From NCBI GenBank assembly GCA_043777755.1, contig JAYWHK010000074.1:1-64000 (forward strand): a DNA stretch of 64,000 bases, read 5' to 3'. Made by a program: the position numbers and the translations under genes. The notes under the pieces are model-generated. The model saw only the letters and a program-made list of their open reading frames with translations, did not search any database and was not told where the DNA came from. This DNA comes from CANHEE01 sp043777755. Its GTDB lineage: Bacteria > Bacteroidota > Bacteroidia > Chitinophagales > Saprospiraceae. Below are positions 1 through 6,898 of the stretch, piece by piece. Positions within the stretch are counted from its first letter, which is position 1; each line of letters begins with the position of its first letter.

Positions 1-130
1 CCTGAGTCGTACTTCCGACGTTTACGTATTGTTGTTTTCTTGTCCATAATTGCACAAAGTTAAAGGAATTTTTTGTGCGGAAAAACTGAACCATGTCAAT
101 GTGCTTTATGTTGCAACAGGCGAAATTTGG

Positions 131-1240
131 ATGATATTTATTGATGCTGAAATTAAATTTGAAGATATTACAATTATCAAATATTTATCTGTACTCTTTG
201 TTTTGATTATTGTTATAGCTCTCGTACATTTTGCTTTGATTATAGCTTTCTCACGTTTGGCATTGCTAAAAGAAGCAATAAAACCATTCATCGAAAATAT
301 AAAAAATACTGATACACGAAAGAAATACTTTAATAAATTAAATGCCAAAATATTCGAACGCAATAAAATACAGGGGCTATATACTTTGATTTATTATCTC
401 CTTGCTCTAATTGGTGCACTTTTAACTCCTTATATATTATTAAAGATTTTTTCGTTTCAATATGTCCTTTTTGTCATTATTATAGTGATACTTTTCTTGA
501 ATAAAATGGGAAGAGTCATGAATTATCCTACGTTTTTTGAAATTTTTTATCGATTTTTCTTTTTAATCACTTATACTTTTAGTGTATCATTTGTGATAGG
601 TATTTTCATTTGTAATTCTCTGGGCAAAAATATGATTGTAAGAAGTGAATTTCAAAAGCCATTTGTTGAGTTTGATGCAAGTAGAAAGATAAGTGCCAAA
701 TTTAATAATTGTATTGATTCGACCAATATGATTCTGAAATCATATAATAATAATAAGGAAGAATTGAGTTATTTGATTTTAGATAAACCAATAATTAAGA
801 TGGATACAAGTAATTTGCACCTTTTAGTTTTAGAGAAAATAGAATCAAAAATATGCACCCTGAGGCATAATATAGAATCCTCTATACAAAATGATACCAG
901 TGAAATTATTTACTATAGTAAATCAATTCCTTTTCACGATAAAGAAACTTTAAAGATAATTTTCATTAAAGATAAAGCCAAGATTCAGCACCTCGGATAC
1001 CTAGCTTTTGATATTTTAGAAATGGCAAATTTGCCCGTAGAACAGATTGATAATAATAAATTTCAAATTATTGAGAGAAAGAGAATTTTAATCAATCCAC
1101 TTTTTTTCTCTAAAAAACCTATTGAACTAAATATAACTATTTATCCTAGGTTTTTATTAGTTGGTTGTTTGTTTTCTGTATTTGTAGGTTTGTTTTTACA
1201 AATGATTGCTGAAGAAAAGTCATTTGCTGAGGTTTCATAA
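131..1240 (+). CDS. Unknown integral membrane protein
   Basis: I do not recognise the family. From the ATG at 131 the product is 369 residues. It has a hydrophobic segment near residues 15-45, two or three more between about 95 and 190, a polar central part, and a last membrane helix near the C-terminus. The polar stretch between helices is rich in Asn, Lys and Ser and would be a soluble domain. The frame stays open upstream to a TTG at 50, but that extension has no hydrophobic or conserved look, so I prefer the ATG. No TAnnTTTG promoter is visible in the short upstream sequence, so the promoter may lie outside the window. Codon use looks more AT-rich than in the housekeeping genes further right. 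A strong bidirectional hairpin follows it. Confidence 0.6.
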   Translation: MIFIDAEIKFEDITIIKYLSVLFVLIIVIALVHFALIIAFSRLALLKEAIKPFIENIKNTDTRKKYFNKLNAKIFERNKIQGLYTLIYYLLALIGALLTPYILLKIFSFQYVLFVIIIVILFLNKMGRVMNYPTFFEIFYRFFFLITYTFSVSFVIGIFICNSLGKNMIVRSEFQKPFVEFDASRKISAKFNNCIDSTNMILKSYNNNKEELSYLILDKPIIKMDTSNLHLLVLEKIESKICTLRHNIESSIQNDTSEIIYYSKSIPFHDKETLKIIFIKDKAKIQHLGYLAFDILEMANLPVEQIDNNKFQIIERKRILINPLFFSKKPIELNITIYPRFLLVGCLFSVFVGLFLQMIAEEKSFAEVS

Positions 1241-1404
1241 TGTATAGTTTCATAGCAATTAACAACTTACGTAAAAGCACAAATGAGGACCGAAAAAAAT
1301 ACTCGTACTGGCTTTCCCTTATTTCAAAATCAAATTACTCTTATTGGCGCACCTTATTTCGCAACAATTGGCGCAAATTGTAGATTTTAAGTTTGCAGTA
1401 AATT

Positions 1405-1446
1405 ACGAAACGGGCTTTATCATTTCTTGATAAAGCCCGTTTTCGT
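1405..1446. terminator. Bidirectional intrinsic terminator
   Basis: Inverted repeat with arms at 1405-1422 and 1428-1446 (core CGGGCTTTATCA / TGATAAAGCCCG), A-rich on one side and T-rich on the other. It lies between the convergent membrane-protein gene and the Fic gene and could stop transcription from both. Confidence 0.8.
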
Positions 1447-1486
1447 GCCTATTCCTTCACAAATCGACAAACCTTACTGCTAATTA

Positions 1487-2455
1487 TTATTTCATCGTAT
1501 TGCGTTTGCGTTCTCTTTTTGAAATATAATCAGTGACTGCTTCTCGGCTTGTGTACCAATTTCGCCCTTCTTTGAAAGCGTCAATTTTGCCTTGTCGTGC
1601 CAAAAGGCTGACATATTCTTGACCATAAGGCATCGTAGGTTCTGTTACTAACTCACTGATAGGCAGGTAGTTATCATAAGTATTGGTCAAACTTCCTACG
1701 TAAATATCCAAGGAACGCTCGACGGCTTGTAGCACCAAAAGCAACAATTTTGAGTAGTCGCCATTGTTCGCCCGATTGAGTGCGTCGTAGTATTTTTTGC
1801 GGTCATTTTTCAAAATAATCGCAGGAGGAAAGCCTTCCTTCATCAACAAAAGATTGAACGTCAAACGGACTGTCCGCCCATTACCATCAAAAAATGGGTG
1901 TATCCAAACAAAGCGATGATGGAAAATAGTTGCCTTGATGATAACATTCAAATCTAAGTTTTCTTCATTTGTCCAACGCACCAAATCACTCATTAAATCA
2001 TTGACTTTCAGCGCATTAGGTGGAACAAAATTTGCGCCCGAAATACGAACACCTGCATTGCGATAGCGACCTGCAAAATCTTTTTCGATTTTTTGTAGTA
2101 CCAAATTATGCAATTCCATAATATCGTTTTCTTTTAAAATGTATTTATCCGATATTAAAGTTTCTAAATATTCAATCGCATCATTGTGATTGACGACTTC
2201 AAAATGCTCTCGCAAAGACTTCCCTTTTACTGTCATGCCTTCTTCGATAACCATTTTTGTTTCTTGCAAAGTCATTGTGTTGCCTTCGATACCGTTAGAA
2301 TTGTACGTCCATTCTAAGGTTAGGCTTTCCTTAATTTTTCGCACTGCGATGCTCGGCAAAGGACGCAAAGCGTCCAATTTTGCCTTTTTTTCTTCAATTC
2401 TTGTAAGGTATTTTTCTAATCCTTCAAAATGATAGTTGTGTTTTTTCCATTCCAT
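1487..2455 (-). CDS. Fic-domain protein with N-terminal inhibitory helix and C-terminal HTH-like domain
   Basis: Fic proteins transfer AMP (or a related nucleotide moiety) from a nucleotide to a hydroxyl on a target protein. The catalytic motif HPFFDGNGRT is complete at residues 186-195. An inhibitory-helix motif, SNGIEGN at about residues 53-59 (S/T-x3-E-G/N), marks a class II, self-inhibited enzyme in which the Glu blocks ATP binding. The last 50 residues resemble an excisionase-type winged helix (a Gly-Lys-x3-Phe wing followed by a Trp-Tyr strand), so the protein may bind DNA. I start at the ATG at 2455 rather than the one at 2470, because the upstream ATG overlaps a perfect promoter box TACCTTTG; the transcript would then be almost leaderless. 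Target unknown. No separate antitoxin gene is seen, which fits the built-in inhibitory helix. Confidence 0.9.
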   Translation of the reverse strand: MEWKKHNYHFEGLEKYLTRIEEKKAKLDALRPLPSIAVRKIKESLTLEWTYNSNGIEGNTMTLQETKMVIEEGMTVKGKSLREHFEVVNHNDAIEYLETLISDKYILKENDIMELHNLVLQKIEKDFAGRYRNAGVRISGANFVPPNALKVNDLMSDLVRWTNEENLDLNVIIKATIFHHRFVWIHPFFDGNGRTVRLTFNLLLMKEGFPPAIILKNDRKKYYDALNRANNGDYSKLLLLVLQAVERSLDIYVGSLTNTYDNYLPISELVTEPTMPYGQEYVSLLARQGKIDAFKEGRNWYTSREAVTDYISKRERKRNTMK

Positions 2456-2459
2456 ACCA

Positions 2460-2467
2460 CAAAGGTA
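2460..2467 (-). promoter_or_regulatory. Promoter -7 box (TACCTTTG) of the Fic gene
   Basis: Read on the minus strand this is a perfect TAnnTTTG box, separated by only four bases from the preferred ATG. The predicted transcription start falls on or next to the start codon. No clear -33 TTTG is visible. Confidence 0.6.
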
Positions 2468-2482
2468 CATTTTTTTATTAAC

Positions 2483-2513
2483 ATCGGATATATTGTAAAA
2501 TATCTTATCCGAT
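2483..2513. promoter_or_regulatory. Candidate operator: perfect 8-bp inverted repeat
   Basis: Arms ATCGGATA (2483-2490) and TATCCGAT (2506-2513) with a 15-base spacer sit just upstream of the Fic -7 box, where a regulator would compete with RNA polymerase. Fourteen bases of the distal arm and flank (2505-2518, TTATCCGATATTAA) recur exactly inside the Fic gene at 2145-2158. Binding by the Fic protein's own C-terminal HTH-like domain is inference. Confidence 0.5.
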
Positions 2514-2609
2514 ATTAATTTTTTTTACAAAACATGATATACACGTTGGAAAGTGGTTTTGGGATTTTGCATTTACGCAAAATATTGAACACCAAGCGTT
2601 TGCAATATA

Positions 2610-2644
2610 TTTAATATCTAATCACCAATATCCGTTGTGTATAT
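2610..2644. repeat. 35-bp dispersed repeat, copy 1
   Basis: Starts TTTAATATCTAATCACCAAT and ends GTTGTGTATAT. It matches 17629-17663 with a single mismatch. The 2471-2774 interval around it otherwise holds the Fic operator and the promoter of the next gene; ATATACAC near 2537 is an inverted copy of this repeat's GTGTATAT end. Confidence 0.75.
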
Positions 2645-2660
2645 TCTATCTTAAATTTTT

Positions 2661-2691
2661 TTTGTAAAATAAAAAAATAATAGTAAATTTG
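2661..2691 (+). promoter_or_regulatory. Bacteroidota-type promoter of the YugP-like peptidase gene
   Basis: TTTG at 2661-2664, 19-base spacer, TAAATTTG at 2684-2691: a textbook -33/-7 pair. It implies a leader of about 75-80 bases. The early transcribed sequence GTGACGTAAA also occurs just after the promoter at 20221. Confidence 0.8.
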
Positions 2692-2774
2692 TGACGTAAA
2701 AGGTAAATCATCGTCGAAAACAATGATTTTCTACAAGAGAAAATATTTTTTCCTAACAAAAAAACGTTACAATT

Positions 2775-3491
2775 ATGTTTGGTATAGATCCATTTAGCAT
2801 GATTATCACCATGATTACAACTGGTATCGGTATGTTAATCAGTGGTAGATTAAAAAGTAAATTTGAACAATACAGCCAAGTTGCGATGCGCAACGGTATG
2901 TCTGGACGAGATGTTGCAGAACGAATGTTGCGTGACAACGGCATTACAGACGTACAAGTGGTGAGTGTGCCAGGTTTTTTATCTGACCACTACAATCCGA
3001 TGAACAAAACGGTCAATCTTAGTCCTGATGTTTTTGAGGGAAGAAGCGTTGCCGCAGCGGCAGTAGCGGCACACGAATGTGGTCATGCAGTGCAACACGC
3101 AACCGCTTACAGTATGCTGACTTTCCGTTCTGCAATTGTACCTGTTGTAAATGTTGCTTCTATGGGCGCAACTTATTTAACGGGATTTGCTTTTATGATG
3201 ATGGCTTCGGCAGCTTCATCTGGTTTAGGTCGCACCCTTTTATTGGTTGGTATTTTGGCTTTTGCGGTCACAACGCTTTTTAGTTTGGTGACATTGCCTG
3301 TTGAATTTGATGCAAGTAACCGAGCTTTGGCTTGGCTGGAAGGTGCTAATATCACAAGTGGCGAAGAACATACTGGTGCAAAAGATGCACTTTGGTGGGC
3401 AGCAATGACCTATGTTTCGGCAGCGATGGCTTCTCTGGTGCAATTGGTGTACCTAATTATTCGTTATCGGGCTTCTGGAAATCGAGAATAA
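2775..3491 (+). CDS. Zinc metallopeptidase, YugP-like (Zn_peptidase_2)
   Basis: A 238-residue membrane-bound putative zinc protease. An N-terminal hydrophobic segment (residues 5-20) is followed by a soluble part and the motif HECGH at residues 100-104, where two His bind zinc and Glu is the general base. Two or three transmembrane helices follow (about 110-180 and 205-230). The pattern matches the YugP/Zn_peptidase_2 family, whose physiological substrate is not settled. It has its own promoter and is followed by a long palindromic repeat element and a hairpin terminator. Length is normal for the family. Confidence 0.88.
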   Translation: MFGIDPFSMIITMITTGIGMLISGRLKSKFEQYSQVAMRNGMSGRDVAERMLRDNGITDVQVVSVPGFLSDHYNPMNKTVNLSPDVFEGRSVAAAAVAAHECGHAVQHATAYSMLTFRSAIVPVVNVASMGATYLTGFAFMMMASAASSGLGRTLLLVGILAFAVTTLFSLVTLPVEFDASNRALAWLEGANITSGEEHTGAKDALWWAAMTYVSAAMASLVQLVYLIIRYRASGNRE

Positions 3492-3504
3492 CAAAGATTT
3501 CATA

Positions 3505-3740
3505 AAATTTCTTAGTGTAGAAGTTCGTGCTGCTGATGAAGTTGCTTATGTTTCATAATTTTGCACGCAGATTTACACAGATGATGCTTCGCATCACTCA
3601 CGGATTTTCACGGATTTCCTACTTGAAAAATCTGTGAAAATCCGTGAGTGAAATCAATTTATTGATTTTATCTGCGAAAATCTGTGTGCGAAAATGCGTT
3701 TAGTTCACAAGCACGAGATTTTGGACACTAAGAAAAATTT
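3505..3740. repeat. Outer inverted repeat enclosing a 128-bp palindromic element
   Basis: Arms AAATTTCTTAGTGT (3505-3518) and ACACTAAGAAAAATTT (3725-3740), plus GTGCT / AGCAC inside them, enclose the element at 3563-3690. The element appears to have landed inside an older hairpin, or the whole is one long palindrome. Confidence 0.65.
3563..3690. repeat. 128-bp palindromic dispersed repeat, copy 1
   Basis: Begins GCACGCAG and ends CTGTGTGC. The centre is a near-perfect stem (CACTCACGGATTTTCAC pairing with GTGAAAATCCGTGAGTG). A second copy of the same length is at 17200-17327. No coding potential: it looks like a REP or MITE-like element. Confidence 0.85.
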
Positions 3741-3749
3741 CAAGATATA

Positions 3750-3780
3750 AAAAGTCAGTGTATTTGTACACTGACTTTTT
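3750..3780. terminator. Intrinsic terminator
   Basis: Stem AAAGTCAGTGTA / TACACTGACTTT with a four-base loop (TTTG) and a T run. It is about 260 bases after the peptidase stop, so that transcript would include the repeat element. Confidence 0.75.
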
Positions 3781-3798
3781 TTGTCTGTCAATTTTATT

Positions 3799-3862
3799 TT
3801 TTCTTTTTTTTATTAAAAAAAAGAAAATTTGACCTATTTTTTTATTTAAAAAAGTCAAATTT
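3799..3862. promoter_or_regulatory. Two adjacent palindromes upstream of ornithine aminotransferase
   Basis: A perfect 13-bp homopurine/homopyrimidine palindrome (3799-3827, centred on ATT) is followed by a 9-bp inverted repeat, AAATTTGAC (3825-3833) and GTCAAATTT (3854-3862). They lie 35-100 bases upstream of the likely -7 box. A regulator site is possible but unproven. Confidence 0.4.
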
Positions 3863-3897
3863 ATTGTTTTTTATTTTTTTTATTGAAAAAATGGCTT

Positions 3898-3905
3898 TAA
3901 TTTTG
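3898..3905 (+). promoter_or_regulatory. Probable -7 box TAATTTTG of the ornithine aminotransferase gene
   Basis: Matches TAnnTTTG 47 bases before the ATG. A -33 TTTG at the right spacing is not seen, so support is moderate. Confidence 0.5.
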
Positions 3906-3952
3906 TGTTTTATAAAAAATAATTCACCTAACCATTTAAATATACAACCAAT

Positions 3953-5230
3953 ATGACCGCTACGACAAGCATCAGCAAAACCGAAGAACTTATCGAAAAA
4001 GAACACCGTTATGGTGCGCACAATTATCACCCGTTGCCAGTCGTATTGGAACGAGGCGAAGGTGTTTTCGTTTGGGACGTTGAAGGCAAACGTTATTTTG
4101 ATTTTTTGTCAGCATATTCTGCTGTAAATCAAGGACATTGTCACCCAACCATCATCGAAGCATTGAAGAAGCAAGCCGAAAAATTGACGCTGACTTCTCG
4201 TGCTTTTCACAGTGACCAATTGGGCGATTTTGAAGAATACATTACTGAAATGTTTGGTTTTGATAAGGTTTTGGTCATGAACTCAGGCGTTGAAGCGGTT
4301 GAAACGGCAATGAAACTTTGCCGTAAATGGGCATACCAAGTTAAAGGAATTGCTGAAAATCAAGCAAAAATCGTATTTGCTTCTAATAATTTTCATGGAA
4401 GAACGCTGTCCGTGATTTCAGCTTCGGTTGATCCGAGTAGCCGTGTTGGTTTTGGTCCATTTATGAGTGGCATCGAAATCGTAGAGTATAATAATGCCGA
4501 TGCATTGGAAAATTTATTGAAAAGTGATAAAAACATAGCTGGTTTTATCGTCGAACCGATACAAGGCGAAGCTGGTGTTGTTGTTCCAGATGCGGATTAT
4601 TTGCCTCGTGTACAAGCACTTTGCAATGCGCACAATGTACTTTTTATAGCTGACGAAATCCAAACGGGCATTGCTCGTACAGGTCGTTTGTTGGCAACTT
4701 GTGGCAACTGTAATTGTCAAAATGCTTGTGAAAAACGACCAGATGCGAAACCAGATATTTTGATTTTGGGAAAAGCACTTTCTGGCGGTGTCATGCCAGT
4801 ATCGGCGGTTTTGGCTAATGACGAGATTATGCTGACCATCAAACCAGGCGAACACGGTTCTACTTTTGGTGGAAATCCTTTGGCTTGTGCGGTTGCAAAA
4901 GCAGCGTTACAGGTTGTCGTAGATGAAAAATTAGCTGAAAATGCTGAAAAAATGGGCGAATTGTTCAGAAATGGACTTCGTGCCATTGCAAAACGCAATC
5001 CGCTTATTACCTTGGTTCGTGGCAAAGGTTTGTTGAACGCCATCGTGATTAATATTGGAGAGGATTCTGATTTGGCTTGGGATATTTGTATGAAATTTAG
5101 CGAAAATGGACTTTTGGCAAAACCTACACATGGCAATAAGATTCGTTTAGCACCACCTTTAGTCATCAACGAGGAGCAAATCAATGAATGTTTGGGGATT
5201 ATTGAAAAATCGTTGAACGCTTTTGTGTAG
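3953..5230 (+). CDS. rocD: Ornithine aminotransferase (ornithine-oxo-acid transaminase)
   Basis: A class III PLP aminotransferase of 425 residues that converts L-ornithine and 2-oxoglutarate to glutamate semialdehyde and glutamate, linking arginine and proline metabolism in the cytosol. Family features: HNYHPLPVVLERGEG near residue 23, NSGVEAVETAMK around 118, FHGRT, the IADEIQTGIARTGR segment, and GKALSGG with the PLP lysine at K274. An unusual loop between IARTGRLLA and the PLP lysine carries four cysteines (C250, C253, C255, C259: CGNCNCQNAC), where many homologues have a short acidic linker. It could bind metal or form disulfides, but that is not shown. Single-gene unit with its own promoter; a bidirectional terminator follows. 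Confidence 0.93.
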   Translation: MTATTSISKTEELIEKEHRYGAHNYHPLPVVLERGEGVFVWDVEGKRYFDFLSAYSAVNQGHCHPTIIEALKKQAEKLTLTSRAFHSDQLGDFEEYITEMFGFDKVLVMNSGVEAVETAMKLCRKWAYQVKGIAENQAKIVFASNNFHGRTLSVISASVDPSSRVGFGPFMSGIEIVEYNNADALENLLKSDKNIAGFIVEPIQGEAGVVVPDADYLPRVQALCNAHNVLFIADEIQTGIARTGRLLATCGNCNCQNACEKRPDAKPDILILGKALSGGVMPVSAVLANDEIMLTIKPGEHGSTFGGNPLACAVAKAALQVVVDEKLAENAEKMGELFRNGLRAIAKRNPLITLVRGKGLLNAIVINIGEDSDLAWDICMKFSENGLLAKPTHGNKIRLAPPLVINEEQINECLGIIEKSLNAFV

Positions 5231-5283
5231 TTTTTATTTTAGACGTACACAGCCGAAAGTAGTTTTAGATCTTCTACAAAGGC

Positions 5284-5322
5284 AAACACACCAAGCAATT
5301 CTATAGATTACTTGGTGTGTTT
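5284..5322. terminator. Bidirectional intrinsic terminator
   Basis: Arms AAACACACCAAG (5284-5295) and CTTGGTGTGTTT (5311-5322) lie between the convergent rocD and T9SS genes. Confidence 0.8.
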
Positions 5323-5338
5323 TCATTTCTAAGTATTT

Positions 5339-6853
5339 TTAAATCTTATTGATCAATGCTTGAGTAATTTGTTGATTGCTATTCATTTTGAGTATATAAA
5401 CGCCCATTGGTTGATCTTGAAGATTGATATTGTTGTTATTTTTTTCTTTCAAAATCAATTTTCCTTCCATGTCATAGACTTCAATTTCGTAGTCTTCTTT
5501 GATGTTAGAAACGTCTATTTGAAAAATGGAATTGGACGGATTCGGAAACACTTTTAGTATATCATTCTTTTCAATTTCGTTGTAATTGTTCGTTTTTTGA
5601 GTCAGGCTAAGTTCAGGATTATTTTCTACCAAGGTGCTTATTTTTTTCAAAATCCAAACATAAAGATTAACATTGCCTTCGCAACCTGTCGAATCAGATT
5701 TGTATTTTATTTTTTTCAAATATTTTCCAATTTTAGGTTCATTAATCGTTATTTTTGAAGGAATTGGCGTTTCGTTGAAGTTTTGGTTTTCTTTCAAAAT
5801 AATGGGCTTAAGTTCTACTACTTTTGGAGTATTGGCATAAGTAGCGACGGTTGCTTGTGTTGTTTTTAGAGCTGTCAGCAACGTAACATCTAAGATAAAA
5901 TTAACGGAACAAGCCGTTGAATCAATGTAAAAGGGGATAGTGTATTTTTGAGTAGTGCCTTGTAACTGATTGATGATGATGTTTTGCGGATTGATTTTAC
6001 CTGTAAAATTTGGATTTGCAGCTTTTACACAAGACAAAATATCAAAAGTTGTATTGTTTTTTTCAGCACAAAAAGTCTGACTACAAGTAGCATCTTTCAA
6101 AATAGCATTTACACTCACATCAATTTTTGCACTACTCGTTGTAATAGTATTACATTTGTTATTGAATGTCGGTGTGCAAGAAACTGTATTTTTGCCTTCT
6201 TGATTCCATTTTATTTTGACTGTTTTTCCATCATTTGCGCCTATAATTTGACCGCTATTCGCTGGACTAATCGTCCAATTGTATTTTTCAGCCATTAATC
6301 CACTGCCAAAATCAAGCGTATAATCTTGCTCGATTCCCTTACAAAGCGTTGTGAGTCCTTTGAGTGTTGGTTTTGCTGTACTTGTTAATAGTTGTTTTGG
6401 GTCATAGGTCAAAGTAAAACCACAAACGGCTTCCGCACAACCATCTACTTGAATGTAATATTGTTTGCCTGGGATAGTAGGAACTTGCACATTGCCGTTA
6501 GAAACACAATTAGCACAAGCATTTTCATTAGAAGAAAGCCCAACACAGTCATCTCCTTCAAAAATAGAACATTGTACAGAAATACCAGATTGACAAGTTC
6601 CAAGGGTCAAATTCAATTCAAAAACATTCGTAGCTGCAACAAAGGTGAACCAAACAGCATTGTCTTCTGACGTTCCACCTCCGCATGGAAGATAATTGTT
6701 GGTAGAAATCCCATCTGCCGCTGCCGTTGAGCCAATGGTTGTTCCCGACGGATTCAAACAAATGGCAGTACATGGTGTATTTTCAATTTGGGAAAAGACA
6801 CTCAAAGGGCTAATAAAAATAGCCAAAACGATAATAAACATTAATTTTTTCAT
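5339..6853 (-). CDS. T9SS type A sorting-domain secreted protein
   Basis: 504 residues. An N-terminal signal peptide (Lys-Lys, then a hydrophobic run, cleavage after VFSQ) is followed by a Cys-rich domain (about residues 25-155) resembling the pre-peptidase-C-like domains of secreted proteins. A PKD/Ig-like region comes next, with WTISPANSGQI and CTPTFNNKC. The last 80 residues are a T9SS C-terminal sorting domain (VFPNPSNSIFQIDVSN, then GVYILKMNSN). It would cross the outer membrane through T9SS. It starts 45 bases after the larger T9SS gene at 9700-6899, so the two probably form one operon. The ligand or function of the passenger region is unknown. Confidence 0.85.
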   Translation of the reverse strand: MKKLMFIIVLAIFISPLSVFSQIENTPCTAICLNPSGTTIGSTAAADGISTNNYLPCGGGTSEDNAVWFTFVAATNVFELNLTLGTCQSGISVQCSIFEGDDCVGLSSNENACANCVSNGNVQVPTIPGKQYYIQVDGCAEAVCGFTLTYDPKQLLTSTAKPTLKGLTTLCKGIEQDYTLDFGSGLMAEKYNWTISPANSGQIIGANDGKTVKIKWNQEGKNTVSCTPTFNNKCNTITTSSAKIDVSVNAILKDATCSQTFCAEKNNTTFDILSCVKAANPNFTGKINPQNIIINQLQGTTQKYTIPFYIDSTACSVNFILDVTLLTALKTTQATVATYANTPKVVELKPIILKENQNFNETPIPSKITINEPKIGKYLKKIKYKSDSTGCEGNVNLYVWILKKISTLVENNPELSLTQKTNNYNEIEKNDILKVFPNPSNSIFQIDVSNIKEDYEIEVYDMEGKLILKEKNNNNINLQDQPMGVYILKMNSNQQITQALINKI

Positions 6854-6898
6854 GATAATTTTTTTTTAAATTGTTAGTTGTTAATTGTTCACTTTAAA

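Noticed and set aside
3563..3690. Tandem CRISPR or tRNA-like reading of the 128-bp element
   Set aside because: Single hairpin, no spacer pattern and no cloverleaf with a TTCGA arm.
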